Source: an uncultured Sinobacteraceae bacterium (GTDB taxonomy: Bacteria > Pseudomonadota > Gammaproteobacteria > Steroidobacterales > Steroidobacteraceae). Taken from it: 19,804 bases of DNA. A program made the position numbers and the translations under genes. Location: the NCBI GenBank assembly GCA_937902995.1, contig CALEKY010000132.1:1-19804 (forward strand), in the 5' to 3' direction. Shown here in pieces: positions 1 to 8,341 of this stretch; within the stretch, counting starts at the first letter, position 1; the number at the start of each line of letters is the position of its first letter. The notes below the pieces were generated by a model that saw only the letters and a list, made by a program, of their open reading frames with translations, did not search any database and had not been told where the DNA came from.

Positions 1-602
<602 letters not shown>

Positions 603-633
603 AGAACTTCGAGATCGTGACAACCTTTCGACG

Positions 634-696
634 GGCTGTGGGCTGCAGGCTGCAGCCAGAGGCTTTCGCCTTCAGCCTTCAGTCCTAGGCCTCAGC
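634..696. repeat. Array of 7-bp repeats between pilU and the third ATPase gene
   Basis: Adjacent heptamers can be read at a strict 7-bp step: GGCTGTG (634), GGCTGCA (641), GGCTGCA (648), GCCAGAG (655), then the opposite sense CCTTCAG (669), CCTTCAG (676), TCCTAGG (683), CCTCAGC (690). GGCTGCAGCC at 648-657 is a perfect palindrome. The array ends exactly at the pilU stop codon (697-699), so it fills most of the pilU/third-ATPase spacer and could form RNA structure in the transcript. Confidence 0.7.
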
Positions 697-1866
697 CTAA
701 CTCCTGCCTCCGATGACGCCTTCGACGTCGTCCTCCATGATACGCAAGCTGCTGGCCGCATCGTCCGAAATCTTCAACTCACGCTTGCTCTCGAGCTTGA
801 TGCGCAGCCGCACTTCGTTCTTCGAGTCGGCGTTACGCAGCGCTTCCTCGTAGGAAATCGCACCGGATTCGTACAGCTCGAACAGCGACTGGTCGAACGT
901 CTTCATGCCGAGCCGGTTCGACTTCGCCATGACTTCCTTGATCGCCGCCACTTCGCCCTTGAAGATCAAGTCGGCGATCAGCGGCGAATTGAGCATGATC
1001 TCCATCGCGGCGATACGGCCCGAGCCGGACTCGCGGGGAATCAGGCGCTGCGAAATCATGGCCCGGATGTTCAGCGACAGGTCCATCAAGAGCTGCTCGC
1101 GGCGCTCCTCCGGGAAGAAATTGATGATGCGGTCGAGCGCCTGGTTGGCGCTGTTCGCATGCAGCGTCGCAAGCACCAAGTGGCCGGTCTCGGCAAACTG
1201 GATGCCGTATTCCATCGTATCCCGATCGCGGATCTCGCCGATCAAGATGACGTCGGGCGCCTGGCGCAGCGTGTTCTTGAGCGCCATGTGCCAGCTCTCG
1301 GTATCGACGCCGACCTCGCGGTGCGTCACGACGCAGCCCTTGTGCGGGTGAATGTACTCGACCGGATCTTCGATCGTGATGATGTGCCCGCGCGTCTTCT
1401 CGTTGCGATAGTTGAGCATCGCCGCGAGCGTCGTGGACTTACCGGAACCGGTGCCGCCGACCACGATCACCAGGCCGCGTTTGGACATGACGATGTCCTT
1501 CAGGATCGGCGGCAGTTGCATCTCTTCGATCGTCGGGATCTTCGCATTGATCATGCGCACGACGCAGCCGATCAGTCCTTGCTGCACGAATGCGCTGACA
1601 CGGAAACGCCCGATGCCTGCCGGCGCGATCGCGAAGTTGCATTCCTTGGTCGCATCGAACTCGCGCGTCTGCTTGTCATTCATGATCGAACGCACGAGCA
1701 CCGCCGACTGCTCCGGCGTCAATACGCGCTCGGACTGGGGACGAATCTCGCCATCGATCTTGATGGCAGGAGGGAAACCCGCCGTGATGAACAAGTCCGA
1801 TCCCTTGCGCTCGACCATGCGCTTGAGGAGGTCTTGCATCAACTTGATGGCTTGTTCGCGTTCCAC
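697..1866 (-). CDS. pilU: Type IV pilus retraction ATPase PilU
   Basis: A 389-residue PilU, the accessory retraction ATPase that works with PilT at the inner-membrane pilus base. The sequence tracks PilU of Pseudomonas: RMVERKGSDLFITAG (17-30), KECNFAIAPAGIGRFRVSAF (74-93), Walker A GGTGSGKS (137-144), ITIEDPVEYIHPHKGCVVT, then LRQAPDVILIGEIRDRDTM (Walker B region) and FAETGHLVLATLHANSANQAL (His box). The C-terminal tail KISDDAASSLR resembles the LEISDDD tail of PilU, which PilT lacks. The chosen start is GTG at 1866, because GGGAG lies 7 nt upstream; an ATG at 1839 would give a protein nine residues shorter, nearer the N-terminus of known PilU, but has no clear ribosome site. It lies 176 bp downstream of pilT. 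Confidence 0.95.
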   Translation of the reverse strand: MEREQAIKLMQDLLKRMVERKGSDLFITAGFPPAIKIDGEIRPQSERVLTPEQSAVLVRSIMNDKQTREFDATKECNFAIAPAGIGRFRVSAFVQQGLIGCVVRMINAKIPTIEEMQLPPILKDIVMSKRGLVIVVGGTGSGKSTTLAAMLNYRNEKTRGHIITIEDPVEYIHPHKGCVVTHREVGVDTESWHMALKNTLRQAPDVILIGEIRDRDTMEYGIQFAETGHLVLATLHANSANQALDRIINFFPEERREQLLMDLSLNIRAMISQRLIPRESGSGRIAAMEIMLNSPLIADLIFKGEVAAIKEVMAKSNRLGMKTFDQSLFELYESGAISYEEALRNADSKNEVRLRIKLESKRELKISDDAASSLRIMEDDVEGVIGGRS

Positions 1867-1897
1867 GTGTGTGCTCCCGGCCTCGCGGCCTCCGCAA

Positions 1898-2030
1898 GGC
1901 TGTAGACTGCAGGCTCTAGGCTGTAGCCTCTAGCCGAGACGCGCCGCATCGCGACGCGAAGGTGATTGTCCCGAGGTTCATCGCCGAGCTCTTTGGCATT
2001 CGACTACAGCCCACAGCCTACAGCCTGCCT
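1898..2030. repeat. Two facing 7-bp repeat arrays in the pilT-pilU spacer
   Basis: The left array is GGCTGTA (1898), GACTGCA (1905), GGCTCTA (1912), GGCTGTA (1919), GCCTCTA (1926). The right array, in reverse sense, is CTACAGC (2004), CCACAGC (2011), CTACAGC (2018). GGCTGTAG at 1898-1905 and 1919-1926 is exactly complementary to CTACAGCC at 2004-2011 and 2018-2025, so the pilT-pilU transcript can fold this spacer into a long stem-loop. The 68-69 bp between the arrays show no gene. Confidence 0.7.
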
Positions 2031-2042
2031 TCTTGGCTACGC

Positions 2043-3083
<1,041 letters not shown>

Positions 3084-3167
3084 GCAATCTTCCTCGGGCT
3101 TACTTAGCGACGCTGGCGGATCGCGCGATCGGAACGCACTCGCTGTAGCATTTCGTATCTGGCACTG

Positions 3168-3185
3168 GTTCGACTCGAGTCGAAC
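3168..3185. promoter_or_regulatory. Perfect 18-bp palindrome upstream of pilT
   Basis: GTTCGACTCGAGTCGAAC reads identically on both strands with no mismatch. It lies 85 bp upstream of the pilT start, in the 352-bp divergent pilT/yggS spacer (3084-3435), which otherwise shows no gene. Symmetry of this length is typical of a dimeric regulator operator; in RNA it could only fold with a small internal loop. No specific regulator can be named from the sequence. Confidence 0.5.
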
Positions 3186-3247
3186 ACCGCAGCGGCTCGC
3201 GCACTGCACGCACTCTCGACGCGCACAATCCGCGAAGCGCGCAAGTC

Positions 3248-3274
3248 AGTATAGCGGAGCGGCATTGCAGCCAA
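3248..3274 (-). promoter_or_regulatory. Possible sigma-70-type promoter for pilT
   Basis: On the minus strand TATACT (3253-3248) is a good -10 element. The upstream -35 is weak: TTGGCT (3274-3269) with a short 15-nt spacer. If used, the pilT leader would be about 155 nt and would include the palindrome at 3168-3185. Confidence 0.3.
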
Positions 3275-3435
3275 TATGTTAACTGGTGCTCAGTTTTCGG
3301 CTGATCGGCGGCGCCAGAGCGCGATTTTGGATGTCATGCACGCTCGCACGTCCGCCGGTTGCGGGAACGCCGCAGCTGGACGCCGAAGTGCCCCAATCGG
3401 CCTCGGCGCAACTACGCAGTAATTCCGTCCACGAC

Positions 3436-4125
3436 ATGTACTCCGATCCCTTGTTGCAGCGCTGGACCGCAACCAGGCAACGAATTCGCGAAGCCGCGGT
3501 GCGTTACGGACGCAATCCCGAAAACATAGGCCTGGTCGCCGTCAGCAAAGGCCAGCCGACCGAGAAGTTACGGCGCATTGCCGAGGCCGGTCAGCGCGAT
3601 TTCGGCGAGAACTATCTTCAAGAAGCGCTCGCGAAAATGCGCGAGCTCGCCGACCTCGATCTCACCTGGCACTTCATCGGGCAGATTCAGAGCAACAAGA
3701 CTCGGCCCATCGCCGAATACTTTCAGTGGGTTCACACGGTCGATCGCGAGCGCATCGCGATCCGCTTGAACGACCAACGGCCGCATCACGCTCCGCCGCT
3801 CAATGTTTGCATCGAAGTGCTCCTCGAAGACGAGCCGGGCAAAGGCGGCGTGCGCGAATCCGAGCTCCTGCCGCTTGCGCAGCGAATCCGCGAGCTGCCG
3901 CGCTTACGGCTGCGCGGCCTGATGTGTATTCCGCCGACGCGCGAGACGTTCGAGGAACAACTCGCGCTGTTTCGCCGCTTGGCGGATCATTTGCAGGCGC
4001 TGAACGCGCAGGGTTTCGAGCTCGATACGCTGTCGATGGGCATGTCGTCGGACATCGAAGCCGCCATCGCCGCGGGCGCCACGTGGGTGCGCGTCGGCAC
4101 GGCGATCTTCGGTGCTCGCAGTTGA
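3436..4125 (+). CDS. yggS: YggS/PROSC-family pyridoxal phosphate homeostasis protein
   Basis: A 229-residue PLP-binding protein of the YggS/PLPBP family, with an alanine-racemase-like TIM-barrel fold. The family has no known catalytic activity; it carries PLP and buffers vitamin B6 and amino-acid pools in the cytoplasm. Family signatures in order are LVAVSKGQP (the Schiff-base lysine), DFGENYLQEA, WHFIGQIQSNKTR, HTVDRERIA, LRGLMCIPP, LSMGMSSDIEAAIAAGATWVRVGTAIFG. The start is the ATG at 3436 (MYSDPLLQRW), where homology begins; the frame is open back to 3286 but that extra stretch reads as non-coding. It begins the plus-strand yggS-proC-yggT set. The 145 bp to proC holds a 7-bp hairpin (4208-4214 with 4224-4230) and no gene. 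Confidence 0.95.
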   Translation: MYSDPLLQRWTATRQRIREAAVRYGRNPENIGLVAVSKGQPTEKLRRIAEAGQRDFGENYLQEALAKMRELADLDLTWHFIGQIQSNKTRPIAEYFQWVHTVDRERIAIRLNDQRPHHAPPLNVCIEVLLEDEPGKGGVRESELLPLAQRIRELPRLRLRGLMCIPPTRETFEEQLALFRRLADHLQALNAQGFELDTLSMGMSSDIEAAIAAGATWVRVGTAIFGARS

Positions 4126-4270
4126 GCCGAAAGGCACATCCTGCCACTCTGCACGTTCTCGTTTGGCGCGGGGCACAAACACGATCCCGCATCGATGAGT
4201 TCGGTGCGCTCTCGCTCCTTCATCGAGAGCTGCACGAAACACGACAGGCAACGACAAGGGCACGACTTCC

Positions 4271-5089
4271 ATGGTCTATTCGATCGGGTTCATCGGCGGC
4301 GGCAACATGGCACGCAGTCTCATCGGAGGGCTCGTCGCGCGAGGCACCGATCCCAAGAGCATCATCGTCGCCGATCCGATCGAGACCCAGCGAGCGAGCC
4401 TGGTTGCGCGTTACGGCGTTGCGGTCACCGGCGACAACTCGGCTGTGGCGAAGGACTCGAAAGTCGTCGTCCTCGCCGTCAAGCCGCAGGACATGCGCAA
4501 TGCTGCGACGGCCATCGCAACCGACTTGCGCCCCGATTGCCTCATCGTGTCGGTCGCCGCCGGAATCAGGGCCAGCGACATTCAGCGCTGGGTCCGGGGC
4601 CGCGCCGTGGTTCGTTGCATGCCGAATCGACCTGCCCTGGAAGGCTGCGGCATGACGGCTTTGTACGCATCGCCCGAGATTGGTGCAGACGACCGCCGCC
4701 TTGCCGAGGAAATCTTGAGCGCAGTCGGCGCGACCGTCTGGGTCGATGAAGAAGCGCATATGGATGCGGTCACTGCGGTATCGGGCAGCGGCCCGGCCTA
4801 CTTCTTCTTACTGATCGAAATTCTCGAACAAACCGGCGTCAAGCTCGGCTTATCGGCGGAGGTTGCGCACAGGCTCGCCGTCGAGACCGCATACGGCGCG
4901 GGCAACATGGCGCGCCTATCGGACGAAACGCCGGCAACCTTGCGCGAGCAAGTGACCTCGAAAGGCGGCACGACAGCCGCCGCCTTGCAACACCTGGAGG
5001 CGCACAACGTCCGTGCTATCTTTGCCGACGCCATTACTGCCGCCGCACGTCGTTCGGCGGAGCTCGCAGAACAATTCGGAAACGATTGA
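4271..5089 (+). CDS. proC: Pyrroline-5-carboxylate reductase
   Basis: A 272-residue P5C reductase, the enzyme of the last step of proline synthesis: NAD(P)H-dependent reduction of 1-pyrroline-5-carboxylate in the cytoplasm. The N-terminal Rossmann motif is IGFIGGGNMARSLIGG; the middle has VVLAVKPQDM and VSVAAGI; the C-terminal P5CR signature runs AVSGSGPAYFFLLIEIL through AVETAYGAGNMA to LREQVTSKGGTTAAAL. Length is normal for the family. The start ATG at 4271 puts the Rossmann strand at residue 4, as expected. It sits between yggS and yggT, a conserved arrangement in gammaproteobacteria. Confidence 0.96.
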   Translation: MVYSIGFIGGGNMARSLIGGLVARGTDPKSIIVADPIETQRASLVARYGVAVTGDNSAVAKDSKVVVLAVKPQDMRNAATAIATDLRPDCLIVSVAAGIRASDIQRWVRGRAVVRCMPNRPALEGCGMTALYASPEIGADDRRLAEEILSAVGATVWVDEEAHMDAVTAVSGSGPAYFFLLIEILEQTGVKLGLSAEVAHRLAVETAYGAGNMARLSDETPATLREQVTSKGGTTAAALQHLEAHNVRAIFADAITAAARRSAELAEQFGND

Positions 5090-5110
5090 AGCCCGCACCC
5101 TCGCCTGCCG

Positions 5111-5644
5111 ATGGACGCCCTCAGATTCATAGTTCACGCCCTGCTGCAGGTTCTGCTCGTCATCGTGTTCTTGTTGCGCGTGCTGCTGCCGCTCGTACGG
5201 GCCGATGCGCGCAATCAGTTGTCGCAGGCGGTCATTCGTTTCACGAATCCACTGGTGCTGCCGTTGCGGCGCATCCTGCCGCCAATCGGCAAGGTCGACA
5301 CCGCTTCCATCGTTGCGCTTTTGATCGTGCAAGCGGCCGCGACAGCGGTGCTGTGGCTGCTCGACGCCTACCCGTGGATGTTCACGGCAGGGCAATTCGT
5401 GCATACCGTACTGCTCAACCTGGTCGTCACCGTTCTGCAGTTCTATACGTTCGCCCTCTTCTTATATGTGCTGTTGAGCTGGGTCGCTCCTGGGACGTAC
5501 AGCCCGGCGGCGGCGTTGCTGTCCAGCCTCTGCGAGCCGCTCCTGCGACCGATCCGCAGGGTGCTCCCTACCTTCGGCGGTCTGGACCTGTCCGCATTGA
5601 TCGCGATCATCGTGCTGCAGGCGCTGATCATCCTGATCACCTAA
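5111..5644 (+). CDS. yggT: YggT-family integral membrane protein
   Basis: A 177-residue hydrophobic protein with the internal duplication typical of YggT. Repeat one is RVLLPLVRADARNQ with TNPLVLPLRRILPPIG; repeat two is YVLLSWVAPGTY with CEPLLRPIRRVLPTFGGLDLS. Each repeat has a transmembrane segment before and after the basic P(L/I)RR(I/V)LP motif, giving about four membrane segments (near 8-28, 65-85, 103-125, 160-176). The YGGT domain is shared with plastid CCB3/YLMG proteins; its exact role in gammaproteobacteria is unsettled (linked to osmotic stress and, in other groups, to division-site gene clusters). It lies 21 bp after proC, so co-translation is likely. Family call firm, function not. 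Confidence 0.92.
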   Translation: MDALRFIVHALLQVLLVIVFLLRVLLPLVRADARNQLSQAVIRFTNPLVLPLRRILPPIGKVDTASIVALLIVQAAATAVLWLLDAYPWMFTAGQFVHTVLLNLVVTVLQFYTFALFLYVLLSWVAPGTYSPAAALLSSLCEPLLRPIRRVLPTFGGLDLSALIAIIVLQALIILIT

Positions 5645-5674
5645 CCCCTGCCGAGCGCCAGGACAAGTACGGGA

Positions 5675-5703
5675 CTGATACTGGCGGGCGATTGGTCTAT
5701 AGT
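5675..5703 (+). promoter_or_regulatory. Sigma-70-type promoter for the DUF4426 gene
   Basis: CTGATA (5675-5680) and TATAGT (5698-5703) are separated by 17 nt, matching the consensus hexamers at 4/6 and 5/6. Transcription would start near 5710, leaving a leader of about 72 nt before the ATG at 5782. It lies just after the yggT stop codon. Confidence 0.5.
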
Positions 5704-5781
5704 CGTCACAGCCCGTGCGTTGTGAAAGGAATCCGGGCATCCAAATGCAGCATCCTTGAGCTCATTGCGGAGTACGACGGC

Positions 5782-6267
5782 ATGCAAACAAGAATGATCC
5801 TCTGCGTTTCGTTGCTCGCCCTGTCGGCCCTGACCGCCTGCAACCGCACCCCACCGGCACCGGCAACCCAGCCGGCCCAACGCGCCACCGAGTCGTTCCA
5901 GGACTTCGGCCAGTACTCGGTGCATTACAACGCGCTGCGGACCGATGCGCTCACGCCCGAGGTGGCACGCTCTTACGGCATTCAGCGCAGCGGCAACCGC
6001 GTCATGCTCACCGTGACAATGCTGCGCAAGGACGGTCAGTCGCCCGGAAAACCCGTCGACGGCACCGTAGAAGTTTCCGCTTACAACTTGAATGGCCAAA
6101 TGAAAGGCATCGAGATGCGGCGTGTCTCCGAGGGCGATGCGATCTATTACATCGGCGAGGTGTCGATCAGCGGAAACGAGCATCTCGTCTTCGACATCAG
6201 TGCGACGCCGACAGGCGAAACCACCCCCCTCAAAGTGAAGCTCCAGCGCGAGTTCTTCGCGAGCTGA
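5782..6267 (+). CDS. DUF4426-family lipoprotein
   Basis: A 161-residue predicted lipoprotein. Residues 5-19 are a hydrophobic signal ending in the lipobox LTAC (Cys20), followed by a Pro/Ala/Gln-rich linker. The mature part, from FQDFGQYSVHYNALRTDALTPEVARSYGI to a C-terminal PLKVKLQREFF, is the compact beta-rich DUF4426 domain, whose function is unknown. A DUF4426 gene also follows the yggS-proC-yggT-metXW block in Pseudomonas as I recall it; here metX and metW are absent between yggT and this gene. The ATG at 5782 has GGAG 9 nt upstream; a second ATG four codons later is also possible. The same frame is open back to 5086 across yggT, but that stretch is non-coding shadow. Confidence 0.85.
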   Translation: MQTRMILCVSLLALSALTACNRTPPAPATQPAQRATESFQDFGQYSVHYNALRTDALTPEVARSYGIQRSGNRVMLTVTMLRKDGQSPGKPVDGTVEVSAYNLNGQMKGIEMRRVSEGDAIYYIGEVSISGNEHLVFDISATPTGETTPLKVKLQREFFAS

Positions 6268-6583
6268 CCCTCCCCGCGCGCCATTGTGAGGTAACGAGAC
6301 GGTTGCGTTCGCAGCGGCACAGCCCTGCGAGCGCAGGACGGCATCCATTCGGTGATAGGCGACACCATTCTCACGGTCACAGGGGTTCTCGCAACCGGCA
6401 ACGCACCGTCGCGACCGCAGGATGCAAGACCGAGCGAACGCGCGCGGAGCCTAAAAAAACAGGGGAAAAAACTGTTCGCTAGTTAATCCTCGCCGAATCT
6501 TGTGATATTTTCCCGCGCGCATCGATTATTGATCGCGTCCACCATAGAAGACGCGTCTCGTCACCCACACAGGAGATTGCAAG
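6268..6583 (+). promoter_or_regulatory. 316-bp spacer with a likely promoter for the HU-like gene
   Basis: No gene is visible here. The 3' part has two A-runs (about 6452-6470), a possible UP-like or bendable element, then TTGTGA (6500-6505), an 18-nt spacer and GATTAT (6524-6529), each 4/6 to the sigma-70 consensus. Transcription from it would give a leader of about 48 nt ending in a strong AGGAG site. A small perfect hairpin (CCTGCG-AG-CGCAGG, 6325-6338) follows the DUF4426 gene but has no T-run. Confidence 0.4.
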
Positions 6584-6895
6584 ATGGCGAAAAAGAATGC
6601 GGCACCGACGAAGTCGGAGATCCTGAGTCAGATTTCCAAAGACACCGACTTGTCCAAGAAGCAGGTGGCCGATGTTTTCGAGTCGCTCAACACCATCGTC
6701 AAGAAGAGCCTGCGGAGCGCCGGTCTGTTCACGCTTCCCGGTCTTCTGAAGATGAAGGTCGTGAAGAAACCGGCAACCAAGGCTCGCGAAGGCATCAACC
6801 CCTTCACCGGCGAGAAGATGATTTTCAAGGCCAAGCCCGCCAGCAAGAAGGTACGTATTTCGCCTCTGAAGAACCTCAAGGAAATGGTGAACTGA
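6584..6895 (+). CDS. Divergent HU-family DNA-binding protein
   Basis: A 103-residue basic protein with the HU/IHF fold pattern. Residues 8-48 give the helical dimerisation part (TKSEILSQISKDTDLSKKQVADVFESLNTIVKKSL), followed by the beta-arm region PATKAREGINPFTGEKM and a closing helix with LKNLKEMV. Family members bind and bend DNA as dimers in the nucleoid. It is not a standard HU or IHF: the usual GFG.F turn is LPGLLK, and the GRNP arm reads EGINPFTG. The N-terminal MAKKNA extension and high lysine content suggest a specialised nucleoid protein. AGGAG lies 8 nt before the ATG. It is a single gene with its own promoter, convergent with the TerB-like gene. Confidence 0.88.
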   Translation: MAKKNAAPTKSEILSQISKDTDLSKKQVADVFESLNTIVKKSLRSAGLFTLPGLLKMKVVKKPATKAREGINPFTGEKMIFKAKPASKKVRISPLKNLKEMVN

Positions 6896-6907
6896 TTCGG
6901 TTCGCAT

Positions 6908-6941
6908 CCCTCCGGCGTTCGTCATGCGTCGCGCCGGAGGG
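6908..6941. terminator. Hairpin between convergent HU-like and TerB-like genes
   Basis: CCCTCCGGCG (6908-6917) and CGCCGGAGGG (6932-6941) form a perfect 10-bp stem with a 14-nt loop, 13 bp after the HU-like stop codon. There is no T-run on either strand, so it may act as a weak terminator or as a 3' protective stem for the HU-like mRNA. The remaining 110 bp to the TerB-like stop show no gene. Confidence 0.5.
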
Positions 6942-7050
6942 CCCCCACTCCTTCCGATCGCCTGCTCCACGTCAGGCGAAAAACCCTGTAAATCCAGCGT
7001 TTTCGACGAGTTCTCGATCGGCCCGTGCACCAATCCGGCTCGCCGGCTGA

Positions 7051-7500
7051 CTAGCGGTCAACGACCACCTTGACCTTCATGCGGATACGGTCGCGATCCG
7101 AGATGTGCAGCAACCCTGCGATCCGTGCGACCAAGTGCTCTTCGTGCTTGTCGACGTGTCCATCGGCATGACTTACGCGCCAGAGCATCTCGATGATCGC
7201 CAGTTTGTCGGGCTCGGATAGTTCGCGATTGAGCCGATGAGTGAATTCGTGCAATGAGACGGCATCGTTGACCCGCCGCTCGGCGTCGGCGATCAGCAGA
7301 TCGAGCTCGGGTTCGCTGAGCTTGAAGCGACGTTCGAGCAGATGGCGTACTGCCAGCCTCTCCTCCGGCGACTCGGAAAAATCCGAGCGCGCCATCTCGA
7401 TCAAGAGTGCAGCCGTCGCGAGCTCGACCGGATCGCGCTTTTCGAGCAGTCCGGTGACCTTGGGCTCGCTGCCGAAGATTTTCTTGAGCTGCGCCAACAT
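7051..7500 (-). CDS. TerB-family (tellurite resistance-like) protein
   Basis: A 149-residue all-helical cytoplasmic protein of the TerB-like superfamily, COG4103 type. Two similar halves are visible, around VELATAALLIEMARSDF and KLAIIEMLWRVSHADGHVDKHEEHLVARIAGLLHIS; the acidic/His positions in the second half are the family's putative metal-binding site. Proteins of this kind are common outside real ter operons and their role is unknown, so tellurite resistance should not be assumed. The start is the ATG at 7500, with AAGGTGAG correctly spaced before it; a GTG two codons upstream (7506) would overlap the hydrolase stop as GTGA. It is clearly coupled to the hydrolase gene just upstream. Confidence 0.85.
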   Translation of the reverse strand: MLAQLKKIFGSEPKVTGLLEKRDPVELATAALLIEMARSDFSESPEERLAVRHLLERRFKLSEPELDLLIADAERRVNDAVSLHEFTHRLNRELSEPDKLAIIEMLWRVSHADGHVDKHEEHLVARIAGLLHISDRDRIRMKVKVVVDR

Positions 7501-7502
7501 CT

Positions 7503-8156
7503 TCACTCACCTTGACTGGTTCGCACCCATTGCAGGACGGTATCCCGCAGATCATTGAGCCGACCGTGGAAGAAATGGTCGACTCCAGGAAGGATGGCGA
7601 GTTGCGGACGCGGGTTGAGCGTCCGAGCCCACGCCTCGACGGATTGCGCACTCACGAGCTCATCCTTGTCGCCCTGCACGATCAGCCAGGGACAATCGGG
7701 GAGCGCCACGCGGCTGACGTCGACGCGCTGAATGGCCGGCGCGACCGTGACGAGCCGGTCGGGGCGAACCTGCGCTGCCGCACGTAACGCAATCGCACCG
7801 CCGAACGAAAATCCTGCCAACCACAACCCGGCCTGCGGCCAGCGGCTGCGCGCCCATTCGATGGCCGCAAGCGCATCGAACGTCTCGCCTCGACCGTCGT
7901 CGAAGGCGCCGTCGCTGCGTCCGACACCTCGAAAATTGAAACGCACGGTCGGCGCGCCGAGCTCGGTAAACGCTTTGGCCAGAATGTGCACGACCTTGTT
8001 CGTCATCGTCCCGCCGTAAACGGGATGCGGGTGGCAGACGACCGCAACGCGCGTATCGTCCGCGTGCTGCGGCGTCTCCAGCATCGCTTCCAGGATTCCG
8101 GCAGGACCCTTCAGCTCGAGCCGTTCGACGCTCGTTTTCGTGACGACATCGTTCAT
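7503..8156 (-). CDS. Alpha/beta hydrolase (COG2945-type)
   Basis: A 217-residue cytoplasmic alpha/beta hydrolase. Typical motifs are VAVVCHPHPVYGGTMTNKVV (38-56), VRFNFRGVGRSDGAFDDGRGE (71-91), the nucleophile elbow GFSFGG (115-120, Ser117), the acid in QGDKDE (161-166) and the catalytic His in GVDHFFHGRL (His194). The family is short, without a cap domain; the substrate is unknown and members are often labelled carboxylesterase or dienelactone-hydrolase-like. GAGGT lies 6-7 nt before the ATG at 8156. It is first of a two-gene unit with the TerB-like gene and divergent from the PEBP gene across 185 bp that show no clear promoter. Confidence 0.9.
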   Translation of the reverse strand: MNDVVTKTSVERLELKGPAGILEAMLETPQHADDTRVAVVCHPHPVYGGTMTNKVVHILAKAFTELGAPTVRFNFRGVGRSDGAFDDGRGETFDALAAIEWARSRWPQAGLWLAGFSFGGAIALRAAAQVRPDRLVTVAPAIQRVDVSRVALPDCPWLIVQGDKDELVSAQSVEAWARTLNPRPQLAILPGVDHFFHGRLNDLRDTVLQWVRTSQGE

Positions 8157-8341
8157 TTCGACCTCATCGAGGTAGGATCGCGCACGTTAGCCAAAGTTGC
8201 CGCGGAGCGCCATCGTGCGCGGGGCGCGCATGGCTATTGCCGATATCCCTGTTTACCATGCGCCGACATCGCCGTCGTCCGCGGAACTTCGTGCGGCGTA
8301 CGGCAATCATTGGTCAACCATCGACACTGCCGAGAATCACC

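Noticed and set aside
3163..3190. tRNA T-arm-like sequence GGTTCGACTCG
   Set aside because: Only the T-arm resemblance exists; no acceptor, D or anticodon arm can be placed, and the palindrome explains the match.
3286..3435. N-terminal extension of YggS by 50 residues
   Set aside because: No homology and atypical composition; the family starts at the ATG at 3436.
5086..5781. A long frame running through yggT into the DUF4426 gene
   Set aside because: The part before 5782 is yggT in another frame; the lipoprotein signal begins at 5782.
6959..6983. Hairpin CGCCTG...CAGGCG followed by AAAAA as a terminator
   Set aside because: On the plus strand the run is A, and on the minus strand the T-run precedes the stem, so it fits neither direction.
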